Shown here in pieces: positions 40,131 to 49,010 of a stretch of 64,000 nucleotides of DNA (position 1 is its first letter; every line of letters begins with the position of its first letter). This stretch comes from a virus, in IMG/VR virus record IMGVR_UViG_3300025889_000085, positions 1 through 64,000 of that record. The stretch is one strand, 5' to 3'. The notes beneath the pieces are model-generated. The model did no database searches and was not told the origin of the DNA. It was given only the letters and a program-made list of their open reading frames with translations. The position numbers and the translations under genes were made by a program.

Positions 40131-42973
40131 TGGCTAACCTTTTTGATTTTAGTGCCGAGTTCGAAGGCGTCGATCAGGCAATTCAAGAACAAACAGGCGC
40201 AGTATATAATGAACCAGATCCATTTGTAATACCGTCAAGTCGAAACACGACATCTGTAGTGGAATCGTTTGGTGCAGAGAATTTCGTACCTACAGGTAGT
40301 CTTAGTCCTTACTTGGTAGATGAAGCAGCCCAAGCACAAGTTGATGAATCGTTTATTCAAGAAGCAGAAGGTTTAAATGCACAACAATCTGCTTTTTCTC
40401 CTAGTCTGGTATCCCCTACCACAAAAGAACCTGTTTATACAGTAGAAGTAAGAGGTACTGCACCAGCACAACAACCACTTGTAAATCCCTTGCACGATTT
40501 TGAAAGTTATACCTACAATTTAAGTTTACATGCAATCACAATTGAAAATTTCAATAATTTAACAGACAGCCCACGTGGATATATTCCAACCGATGTTTTA
40601 ATTGCAGGCGCTGGGCGTTACAGTGATAACTTTAAACGCAATCGCTTTTTTGAAGAAGACTTTTATTTTGAAAATCTAAGATTAGAGTCTATTGTTAACA
40701 CAAAAAAGACAAATAGATTTAGTAATGTTGTTAATATAGAGTTTACAATCATTGAACCCGGTGGGTTTACTCTTATTCAAAGGTTAATTAGTGCTTGCGA
40801 ACTTCCTCGCAGTCAAGGAGGAGTAGGAGGCCAAAATTATCTTAAACAGCCTTTCATATTACAAATTGATTTTTATGGACAAGTCGATGGTAATATAGGT
40901 GCTGGTATTATACCTAATCAAACAAAATTAATTCCAATTAAGTTAGTTTCAATGAACACTAAAATTGGTACAAAGGGCACACAATATGATTTCGAAGCAG
41001 TCCCTTATAACCATAATGCTTTTGACCCAACAAAAATAAACTTGCCAGCAAATTTCACCGTTAAAGCAGCAAAAGTTTATGATATATTTGGTGATGGTGA
41101 AGTCACAACAGAATCCACAGCAGAATCGCAAGCACTACAAGACCAAATTGAAGCCAGAAATAATTATAGTGAAACGTATGGAGCTGCATTGACAGAAGAT
41201 AATGAAGGGGCAGCAGCAGTTCTCGCAAACCAAGGAATCTACCAAACTAAGGTTACGCAAACACTTGGCAAAACAGGAATAGCGGCTGGATTTAACAGTT
41301 ATTACAAGACGTTAGAAGAAAAAAATAATTTAAAATACGATAGAATTAAATTTAGTTTAGATCCTGAAATTGGAGACTCGTTAATTTATACATCAGGACC
41401 AACTAGTATTTCTAATGCTGCAGAAACTGGTAGCACTGAAACTGCCGCTCAACAAGCAGGCGGAGCAAATAAAGGAACTATTGCTTTTAATGCCGGACAG
41501 TTAACTATACCTGCGGGCACAAATATTCAAAGTGTGATAGAATGGGCAATTACTAATAGCGAATATATGAGCAAACAGATAATAGGAGTACAAGGCGCGG
41601 GTGATCCCAGCAAAGGTGTTGTAAATCAAAGTGCTGAAATACTTAAATTGGTAAAAATCGTACCAAGAGTTAAAATCAGAGAATACGATCCTACTAGAGC
41701 AAATTACAGTTATGACATAACTTATATAATTAGAAAATTCCTAGTTAATAGTAGGACACCAAACGCACCGCAAGGCAGAGTGCAAGGGTGGGTTAAAGAA
41801 TACAACTACATTTATACCGGAGGTGTTAGTCCTTATACCGGTGATGTAGCAGTTAATAGAGACGTAATTAATCTTGATTTAGATTTTAACATGTTGTTTT
41901 ATACAGCAATTACTGGATTTAGAGAAAAAAACAAACTGTTTACAACCGGCGCAACTCAAGCCAATGGTGCAGATGATTTACAGACAATATTGAATGAAAA
42001 TGCCAGTGGGTTCGAAGGCGATCCGGGAAATACTCCTAGTACACAAACAACTAACCCAGCAAAGGCATTAGAAGATCTTGTTGAACGTGCAGAAGTTGTA
42101 TACCAGTCTGGTAGTAAAAGAAATCAAACTAGAACAGGTGCCGGCCAAGCTGGCGTTCAAGCGAGTGCAGATATATTAAACAATCAACTTTCTGATGCTA
42201 GAGGTGATATGATCAACGTGTCACTTACTATCACAGGCGATCCCCATTGGATTAAACAAGACGACATTCTTTATAATCAAAATTTAGTTGGACAAACTAG
42301 TAGACTTACTCCTAATAACAGTCTTTACACTGACAGCGGTGAACTTTATGTTTACTTAAACTTTATGAGTCCCGTAGACTATGATGAATCAACCGGACTT
42401 GCTATACCTTTTGGATCTTCATATAATTACAGCCTTTTTTCTGGTGTCTACAAAGTTATAACTGTTACGTCGACGTTTAGAGGAGGAGAATTTCGACAAA
42501 TATTAGAGTTGATTAGACTTCCCATTAGCGACCAGAATAGACTTAAAGAAGCACAGAGTGCATATAGACAGGCCTATGGTTTTGAAATTGGTACAGGACA
42601 AGGCGTAGCATTTCAAACAAGTCAACTTGCAGGTCAACGAATTTTTGGTACTATACTAAGTGGAGCACTTTTAAATGGAGGTGCTGGATTAGAAAGCCTT
42701 GCTGCTGCTGCAACCAAAAAAGTATTTGGCGAAGTACAAAACATTGTAGCAAAAGAAATTGGTAGATTAACTTCGGATATTTTCGATAGCAGCATTGCTG
42801 ATAACGCAGCTGATGCTCTTTCTTCGATTAATTTTGATGACATCGGAGGCGTCAACGCTACATTCCAAGACCTTGGAACTGATCTTGTTAATAGTTTAGA
42901 TTTCCTAGATGTTGAAGTAGGCGACCCTACGCAATTTACCAGTGATGTAGATTTCCTAGGCGACTGGTTGTGA
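40130..42973 (+). CDS. Large baseplate hub-like structural protein (947 aa)
   Basis: A 947-residue protein between gp53 and gp5. Residues 1-120 are low-complexity and acidic. Residues 120-320 (PLHDFESYTYNLSLHAITIE, FILQIDFYGQVDG, IPIKLVSMNTKIGTKGTQYD) form a beta-rich domain. Later segments include DPTRANYSYDITYIIRKFLV, VWGWVKEYNYIYTG-like tyrosine-rich strands, a block DMINVSLTITGDPHWIKQDD and SGVYKVITVTSTFRGGEFRQ. Residues from 850 on are helical and Ala-rich. The last beta blocks resemble tail-hub proteins (gp27-type folds) that clasp the tail spike, and gp27 is otherwise missing next to gp5. I infer a hub role from position and fold style, not from direct sequence match. Confidence 0.65.
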   Translation: MANLFDFSAEFEGVDQAIQEQTGAVYNEPDPFVIPSSRNTTSVVESFGAENFVPTGSLSPYLVDEAAQAQVDESFIQEAEGLNAQQSAFSPSLVSPTTKEPVYTVEVRGTAPAQQPLVNPLHDFESYTYNLSLHAITIENFNNLTDSPRGYIPTDVLIAGAGRYSDNFKRNRFFEEDFYFENLRLESIVNTKKTNRFSNVVNIEFTIIEPGGFTLIQRLISACELPRSQGGVGGQNYLKQPFILQIDFYGQVDGNIGAGIIPNQTKLIPIKLVSMNTKIGTKGTQYDFEAVPYNHNAFDPTKINLPANFTVKAAKVYDIFGDGEVTTESTAESQALQDQIEARNNYSETYGAALTEDNEGAAAVLANQGIYQTKVTQTLGKTGIAAGFNSYYKTLEEKNNLKYDRIKFSLDPEIGDSLIYTSGPTSISNAAETGSTETAAQQAGGANKGTIAFNAGQLTIPAGTNIQSVIEWAITNSEYMSKQIIGVQGAGDPSKGVVNQSAEILKLVKIVPRVKIREYDPTRANYSYDITYIIRKFLVNSRTPNAPQGRVQGWVKEYNYIYTGGVSPYTGDVAVNRDVINLDLDFNMLFYTAITGFREKNKLFTTGATQANGADDLQTILNENASGFEGDPGNTPSTQTTNPAKALEDLVERAEVVYQSGSKRNQTRTGAGQAGVQASADILNNQLSDARGDMINVSLTITGDPHWIKQDDILYNQNLVGQTSRLTPNNSLYTDSGELYVYLNFMSPVDYDESTGLAIPFGSSYNYSLFSGVYKVITVTSTFRGGEFRQILELIRLPISDQNRLKEAQSAYRQAYGFEIGTGQGVAFQTSQLAGQRIFGTILSGALLNGGAGLESLAAAATKKVFGEVQNIVAKEIGRLTSDIFDSSIADNAADALSSINFDDIGGVNATFQDLGTDLVNSLDFLDVEVGDPTQFTSDVDFLGDWL

Positions 42974-42988
42974 AGATAATTAACTAAT

Positions 42989-45145
42989 ATGGCGCAACTA
43001 CCTTATCAGAATAATAAGAAAAAACCAGAATGGAGTGAAAGTTCAAGCAGTATTTTCACTCCAACTATCGGTATCTACAAAGGTCTGGTTAAAAAACTAG
43101 ACAACGGAACACGTAGTGGGCGCCTGTATGTATATGTTGAAGATCTAAGCACTGCCACTAGCAACGATCCCAGCGGTTGGATTCTAGTAGATTATGCTAG
43201 TCCATTTATGGGCAGAACATTAGGTCCTGCACAAAAAGGCGCAGTGACCAATACTACAAATACTTTCTTTACAACACAACAGAGTTATGGTTTCTTTATG
43301 ACTCCACCGGACATTGGAAATTATGTGCTTTGTTGTTTTCCGGGCGGCAATAACCAAAGTGGTTATTGGTTTGCTTGTGTAAGTAACAGTCTTAGTAAAC
43401 AAATGATACCCAGTATCGGTGGCCTGCCTTTAAGCAGAATTGATCCTGCCAGCGTCCCTCCAAATTTTTCAAGTTATCTCAGGCCAGGCCAAATCTATCC
43501 TGTAGGAGAATTTAATGAAAACACGCAACAAGTGTTTACATCTAACTGGGCTACTGCTACTCTTAAACCTCTACATATTCCACAGTTTACCAGACTACTA
43601 ACACAGGGCCTAGATACAGACGCAAACGGAAGAGGAGTAATTAGCAGTAGTATACAACGTGACCCAGTAAGCGGAGTTTTTGGTTTTAGTACTCCTGGCA
43701 GACCTACAAACGATCCTGCAAGTGATCCAGATTTAAATGTAAAATTAGCATCGGGTGAAATAGATCCTGTAAACTTTGTTGCAAGTAATAGAGTGGGTGG
43801 TCACAGTCTCACAATGGATGACGGTGATTTATACGGCAACAATAACGTTGTAAAACTAAGAACTAGTGCTGGCCACCAAATATTCATGAATGACACAGAT
43901 GGATTCATGTATATTGCCAACAGTAATGGTACTGCCTGGGTTGAACTTACTAAAGAAGGAGATGTTCTAGTTTACGGGCAGCGTGATATCAGTATTCGTA
44001 GCCGAGGTAACTTAATGATGCACAGTGACCGTAGCATTATGATGAATGCTCGCGGCGCCATAGACTTAAAAAGTCAAGCACTGAGAGTAGAAAACACAGC
44101 AACAATTATAAACTCAGAACAGGCAATTCAAAATTACGCTCAACAAATTTCGATAAATGGAACCAGCGGAGTAAGCGTTTATGGTAGCAAAGCCAGTATT
44201 ACAGGTCTGGGTGGCTTGAGTCTGACAGGATTTCCTATTAGTATGAATAGTGGGACACCAGGCCAGCCACCACAAGCACCTAAAACGTTAAATCAATATC
44301 AACTACCAGATACTAGTTTTGTCCAAGGCCAAGGATGGGCAGCAGTTGATGGAGTGCTTCCATCAATTGCATACAGAGTTCCTACACATGAACCTTATGT
44401 TAGAGGAAATGTTGCAGCACTAATCCAACAACAAGAAGAAATATTTTCTGGAGGTACTGCTACTGTAGACGGAAATCAGGAAAATCAGATTAAATCGGTG
44501 AGTAGAGCAAACCTTAAACCCGGTATAGATGCTGCAAATATTTTAGGAATATCACAAGGTTCAGCAGCACCCACGGCAAATTATATTACTCAGCCTTCTA
44601 CATTGTCATTGGGCGATTTAAATAGCACTCAACTGAGAGCATATTCTGCGCAGGTAGGATATAATGCCAGCGGATCAGCATACGATGCTTACGACAGTCA
44701 AGGTCGCTTAGGGAAATATCAGATATCCCCTCAAGAATTAGTTAACCAAGGCTTTTTAAAACCCGATACTCCAAGAACCTTGGACGGAGTTAATAACCCT
44801 AATAACTGGACAGGTAAATTCGGTACAACAAGTGCTAATACTTTTTTCCAAAATACGCCATTACAGGATGCTGTAATGTACCAATATACTCAAAGCAACT
44901 ATTCTAAATTACAAAATATAGGCTTGATTGATTCCAGCAGTTCCTCAGATGAGATTGCTGGATTATTAAGTGCTTCTCATTTTAGCAACCCAGAAACTGT
45001 TTCAGTATGGGCAACTAAAAATCAAGATTTATCAAACACAATTGCTAAAAATTACAATAATGGAAGATATAGTCAGACACAGGTTACTGTTTTAGAAGCC
45101 AGCGACCGAAGCAAACAAATTGCTTCGACCACTCCAACAGCGTAA
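42989..45145 (+). CDS. 5: Baseplate spike protein gp5-like with C-terminal lysozyme-like remnant
   Basis: A 718-residue central spike protein. Residues 20-140 are the OB-fold of gp5 (GIYKGLVKKLDNGTRSGRLY, MTPPDIGNYVLCCFPGG). Residues 270-430 form the VgrG/gp5-type beta-helix needle, with stacked repeats such as SAGHQIFMNDTDGF, DISIRSRGNLMMHSDRSI and GAIDLKSQALRVENTA. The T4 lysozyme domain normally placed between them is missing. Instead residues about 545-700 carry a transglycosylase-like domain after the needle (QLRAYSAQVGYNASGSAYDA followed by YDSQGRLGKYQISPQELVNQ). The usual catalytic Glu of that motif (ESG) is replaced by Ala (ASG), so it may be inactive. It lies 15 bp after the hub-like gene. 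Confidence 0.88.
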   Translation: MAQLPYQNNKKKPEWSESSSSIFTPTIGIYKGLVKKLDNGTRSGRLYVYVEDLSTATSNDPSGWILVDYASPFMGRTLGPAQKGAVTNTTNTFFTTQQSYGFFMTPPDIGNYVLCCFPGGNNQSGYWFACVSNSLSKQMIPSIGGLPLSRIDPASVPPNFSSYLRPGQIYPVGEFNENTQQVFTSNWATATLKPLHIPQFTRLLTQGLDTDANGRGVISSSIQRDPVSGVFGFSTPGRPTNDPASDPDLNVKLASGEIDPVNFVASNRVGGHSLTMDDGDLYGNNNVVKLRTSAGHQIFMNDTDGFMYIANSNGTAWVELTKEGDVLVYGQRDISIRSRGNLMMHSDRSIMMNARGAIDLKSQALRVENTATIINSEQAIQNYAQQISINGTSGVSVYGSKASITGLGGLSLTGFPISMNSGTPGQPPQAPKTLNQYQLPDTSFVQGQGWAAVDGVLPSIAYRVPTHEPYVRGNVAALIQQQEEIFSGGTATVDGNQENQIKSVSRANLKPGIDAANILGISQGSAAPTANYITQPSTLSLGDLNSTQLRAYSAQVGYNASGSAYDAYDSQGRLGKYQISPQELVNQGFLKPDTPRTLDGVNNPNNWTGKFGTTSANTFFQNTPLQDAVMYQYTQSNYSKLQNIGLIDSSSSSDEIAGLLSASHFSNPETVSVWATKNQDLSNTIAKNYNNGRYSQTQVTVLEASDRSKQIASTTPTA

Positions 45146-45152
45146 TAATCTC

Positions 45153-45160
45153 GATAAATA
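45153..45160 (+). promoter_or_regulatory. Late promoter abutting gene 25, leaderless geometry
   Basis: GATAAATA ends five bases before the gene 25 ATG. With T4 late spacing (start about six bases after the box) transcription would begin at the A of ATG. Confidence 0.6.
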
Positions 45161-45165
45161 TTCAT

Positions 45166-45546
45166 ATGCCTATTCTATACAAAGGATTTAGTACAGTTGG
45201 TCGAAAAAAACATTTTCGCTTGACAGACTTTGAACTTGTAAAACAGGACCTTACAAACTATTTTAATATTCGTAAGGGTGAAAAACTGTCTAATCCTGAT
45301 TTTGGAACTGTAATTTGGGACACTATCTTCGAACCATTAAATGAAGATACAAAAGCCGTAATAATGCAGGATATAAAACGTATTATCGGATATGATCCCA
45401 GAGTAGCAGCACAGAATGTCATTGTTACTGAATATGATAGAGGCATTCAAATTGAAATAGAATTAATTTATGTGCAGACAAATCAAGTCAGCACTTTACA
45501 ACTGCAATTTGACGAACAAAGCAGAACTGCTTATCAGTTCCAATAA
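45166..45546 (+). CDS. 25: Baseplate wedge protein gp25
   Basis: A 126-residue member of the gp25 family (lysozyme-like fold without enzyme activity), which sits at the core of each baseplate wedge next to the sheath start. Conserved marks are MPILYKGFST, FELVKQDLTNYFNIRKGEKL, NPDFG, FEPLNEDT and the loop YDPRV. Length matches T4 gp25 (132). The start is firm because the family begins with this Met-x-x-x-Tyr-x-Gly segment. No ribosome site precedes it; see the adjacent promoter. Confidence 0.94.
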   Translation: MPILYKGFSTVGRKKHFRLTDFELVKQDLTNYFNIRKGEKLSNPDFGTVIWDTIFEPLNEDTKAVIMQDIKRIIGYDPRVAAQNVIVTEYDRGIQIEIELIYVQTNQVSTLQLQFDEQSRTAYQFQ

Positions 45547-45566
45547 AACCCCGGTTTTTCCAACCA

Positions 45567-45574
45567 GATAAATA
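45567..45574 (+). promoter_or_regulatory. Late promoter for gene 6
   Basis: GATAAATA, 17 nt before the gene 6 ATG, followed by ACGGAACAAG. A weak hairpin (AAAAC-CCCG-GTTTT plus T, about 45546-45559) between genes 25 and 6 may act as a leaky terminator. Confidence 0.6.
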
Positions 45575-45591
45575 TCTAAAACGGAACAAGT

Positions 45592-48500
45592 ATGGCCACT
45601 ACCACGAGACAAAGCAGTTTATTAGTCAATCAAGATTGGACTAAGTTGTATGAAAGTTTCAGAGCAGCAGACTTTCAAGCCTATGATTTTCAGACCTTAC
45701 GCAAAGCCATGCTGGACTACTTGCGTTTGTATTACCCAGAAGATTTCAACGATTATACAGAAAGCAGTGAATATATTGCCCTTGTTGATCTTATTGCTTT
45801 TATGGGCCAAAGTCTTGCATTCCGCACAGATTTAAATGCCCGTGAAAACTTCATTGACACTGCTGAACGCAGAGATAGCATTTTAAAACTAGCCCGCCTT
45901 ATTAGTTACGTTCCAAAACGTAATCAAACTGCCACAGGATATTTAAAGTTTGATAGCATCCAAACTACAGAATCTCTATTTGATAGTAGCGGCCTGGATA
46001 TTAGTAATTCGGTAATTGCTTGGAATGACAGCACAAATCCTAATTGGTACGAACAATTTGTTACGATTTTAAACGCTGCTATGCCCACAAGTCAAAGTGT
46101 AGGTGAACCATCTAATAGTGCCACAATTGGTGGAATATTAACAGACGAATATAATGTAAACGTGCCAACCAATACTCTTCCTGTTTTTAAATTTAATGCA
46201 ACAGTAGAAAATGCAAATTTAGGATTTGAAATTGTTAGTGCAACTAGTGCAAATCGAAGTTACGTATATGAAGCAAGTCCCGCACTAGGTCAGCCTTTTA
46301 ATATTCTTTACAGAAATGATAGTTTAGGTAACGCCAGTAACAATACTGGTTTCTTTTTTTACTTCAAACAAGGCAATTTACAAAATCTAGATTTTAATTT
46401 TAACGAAAGTATTCCAAACAATTTAGTTAATATTAATACTAACAACGTTAACAACACAGATGTTTGGTTATACCAACTTAACAATCTAGGTGGGATACGT
46501 GCCGAATGGAGCAAGGTACCTAGTGTAAATGGGTTTAACATCATTTACAATAATAACGCAGCAAAAACTAGTTTCCAAGTTACTACACGAGTAAATGATC
46601 AAATTGATTTAGTTTTTGGTGATGGAACATTTAGTGCTATCCCAACTGGAAGATTTAGAACATATTTTAGAACCAGCAGTGGATTAGAATATAAAATTAC
46701 ACCCAACAATTTAAGAAGTATCAATATATCTATTCCATACGTAAGCCGCAAAGGTAGATTAGAAACATTAACTGTTGTTGCAAGTTTAAAATATACTGTA
46801 GCAAATGCAGTTGCAAGAGAAAGCAACACAGAGATTAAAACAAAAGCACCACAACAGTATTATACACAAAATCGTATGGTAACTGGGGAAGATTATAACA
46901 TTTTTCCTTACACAAATTACAGCACCATAAGCAAAGTAAAAGCAGTAAACCGTAGTAGCAGTGGTGTTAGTAGGTATTTGGATGTGTTAGATAGCACAGG
47001 CAGGTATAGTAGCACAAATATTTTTGCTGATGATGGTGTGTTATACCGAGAAGAAAGTACAAACAGTTTTGATTTTACCTGGAGTACAACTTCCGATATT
47101 AATCGAATTATTCAAAATAATATTCTACCTATTATCAGAGGAAAACCTTTATTACACTTTTATTATGACAAATTTTTAAGGTTCGGCCTTACTAGTTATT
47201 ATTGGAAACGCAGCACAGTAGGATCGGGATCCAGTACAGGATATTTTGTAACTGCATCTGGTGGCTCAATTGCTGCTCAGGTAGGTGCAGGAACAACAGG
47301 CAATCCTTCATATGTAACTGAAAATAGCATTGTAATTTTTAGTCCAGGTGCAGGAAATTATTTTAATGCAGAAAACTATATTACTCCTATACCTGCTTCG
47401 GGCGTAATTCCTCAAAACGGCCGTACCGAACTTTATGTTACTATTACACGCCTAATAGGAAATGGCACACAAGGTAATTTAAGTGATGGATCTGGACCTA
47501 TTGCGTTAAGTCAAAATGTTCCAAATAACGCACAGGCGATCACAGTTATTCCTGCGTTTAGCAATAGTTTTAGCGCCTCATTGATAGCCAGACTAATTCA
47601 ACTGATTTCTTCATATAGCGAATTTGGAATTAGGTACGATCAAGAATTGCAAGCATACGCAATTGTTTCTGCACAAGATATAGACGCCGCCAGCGAATTT
47701 AGCCAAACAAACCAAGGTAGTGAACTAGGTATTAACAATGACAGTAGTTGGATAATGAACTTTACATTGAACGCTACGACTTATAGTGTACAAACCCGTC
47801 AACTTAGTTATATCTTTCAAAGTGTAAGTGAAACTAAATTTTATTTTGATGATAGTTTTAAAATATTTGACTCAACTACAGGATTAACTGTGAATGACAA
47901 TGTCAATGTACTAAAAGTTAACGGAAACCCTGATACAGGAGCACCTTATACCAATAACTATCCATGGTATATCTATGGACAGATTGCAGAAAGTGATGGC
48001 TATGTTGACAATAGTAAAGCATTAATTACTTTTTCAGACTTTGATGATGATGGAGTCCCAGACGATCCCGATATTTTTAATACTATTGTTCAGCCCGACA
48101 CAGACCCATTGGAAAAATTTATCTACTTACAAAAAGTTTACGGATACGAAAGTTTTGTTACTTACAATATATTAGATAAATCCTTGGTAGATTCGGGGTA
48201 CGCAACTGAAGATGATATTTTACCTAATGTTAACAATTATCCTTTGGGACAAATTTTCTATGCAACAACTGAAGAAAACTTTTACGTATTGGGCGGCACA
48301 AATACAAATAGAACACTGACTTTATCTAACGATTATTTGGCACGAACTGGAAGACAAGGTTTGTATTTTCAATATAGACACAACGCACCAGCAACAAGAA
48401 GGCTTGATCCAAGCCCAAATAATTTAATTGATCTTTACATCTTAACTAAAGAATACGAAAATCAATATAGAACTTGGGCTTTGGATACAACAGGAACCGC

Positions 48501-49002
48501 CACTGAACCTGATGAACCAGATAGTGAGACATTACGATTATCTTTTCAAGACTTAGAAAATTATAAATCTGTCAGCGATGCAATCATTTATAATAATGCT
48601 CAATTTAAACCATTGTTTGGATCTAAGGCAAGACCAGAACTGCAAGCAACCTTTAAAGTAATTAAAAATCCTAACCTTAATCTTAGCGACAGTGAGATAA
48701 AAAGTCAGGTACTAACAAGTATTAATAATTATTTTGCTGTAAACAACTGGGACTTTGGTGAAACTTTCTATTTCACTGAGTTAGCAACATATATTCAACA
48801 AGGACTTGCTCCTGCTATTAACAGTATAATCATTGTACCAAATAGTGATAGTCAGACTTACGGAAGTTTGCAACAAATTAGTAGCCAAGCAAATGAAATT
48901 TTAATTAGTGTTGCTACTGCACAGAATATAGAAATAATCACTAGTATTACTGCTGCTCAACTCAACCTCGAAAATCAAGCGGTAAATACTATTATTAATT
49001 AA
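45592..49002 (+). CDS. 6: Baseplate wedge protein gp6
   Basis: A 1136-residue homologue of T4 gp6, the wedge protein whose dimers form the inner baseplate ring and trigger sheath contraction. The N-terminal segment (DFQAYDFQTLRKAMLDYLRL, YYPEDFNDYTESSEYIALVD, LIAFMGQSLAFRTDLNARE, NFIDTAERRDSILKLARLIS, YVPKR) is a textbook match. T4 gp6 has 660 residues; the extra length lies in central beta-rich insertions rich in Asn/Ser/Thr. The C-terminal part (SEIKSQVLTSINNYFAVNNW, DFGETFYFTELATYIQQ) again matches the conserved gp6 end. It has its own late promoter and ends eight bases before the giant gene. Confidence 0.96.
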   Translation: MATTTRQSSLLVNQDWTKLYESFRAADFQAYDFQTLRKAMLDYLRLYYPEDFNDYTESSEYIALVDLIAFMGQSLAFRTDLNARENFIDTAERRDSILKLARLISYVPKRNQTATGYLKFDSIQTTESLFDSSGLDISNSVIAWNDSTNPNWYEQFVTILNAAMPTSQSVGEPSNSATIGGILTDEYNVNVPTNTLPVFKFNATVENANLGFEIVSATSANRSYVYEASPALGQPFNILYRNDSLGNASNNTGFFFYFKQGNLQNLDFNFNESIPNNLVNINTNNVNNTDVWLYQLNNLGGIRAEWSKVPSVNGFNIIYNNNAAKTSFQVTTRVNDQIDLVFGDGTFSAIPTGRFRTYFRTSSGLEYKITPNNLRSINISIPYVSRKGRLETLTVVASLKYTVANAVARESNTEIKTKAPQQYYTQNRMVTGEDYNIFPYTNYSTISKVKAVNRSSSGVSRYLDVLDSTGRYSSTNIFADDGVLYREESTNSFDFTWSTTSDINRIIQNNILPIIRGKPLLHFYYDKFLRFGLTSYYWKRSTVGSGSSTGYFVTASGGSIAAQVGAGTTGNPSYVTENSIVIFSPGAGNYFNAENYITPIPASGVIPQNGRTELYVTITRLIGNGTQGNLSDGSGPIALSQNVPNNAQAITVIPAFSNSFSASLIARLIQLISSYSEFGIRYDQELQAYAIVSAQDIDAASEFSQTNQGSELGINNDSSWIMNFTLNATTYSVQTRQLSYIFQSVSETKFYFDDSFKIFDSTTGLTVNDNVNVLKVNGNPDTGAPYTNNYPWYIYGQIAESDGYVDNSKALITFSDFDDDGVPDDPDIFNTIVQPDTDPLEKFIYLQKVYGYESFVTYNILDKSLVDSGYATEDDILPNVNNYPLGQIFYATTEENFYVLGGTNTNRTLTLSNDYLARTGRQGLYFQYRHNAPATRRLDPSPNNLIDLYILTKEYENQYRTWALDTTGTATEPDEPDSETLRLSFQDLENYKSVSDAIIYNNAQFKPLFGSKARPELQATFKVIKNPNLNLSDSEIKSQVLTSINNYFAVNNWDFGETFYFTELATYIQQGLAPAINSIIIVPNSDSQTYGSLQQISSQANEILISVATAQNIEIITSITAAQLNLENQAVNTIIN

Positions 49003-49010
49003 AAACTGGC

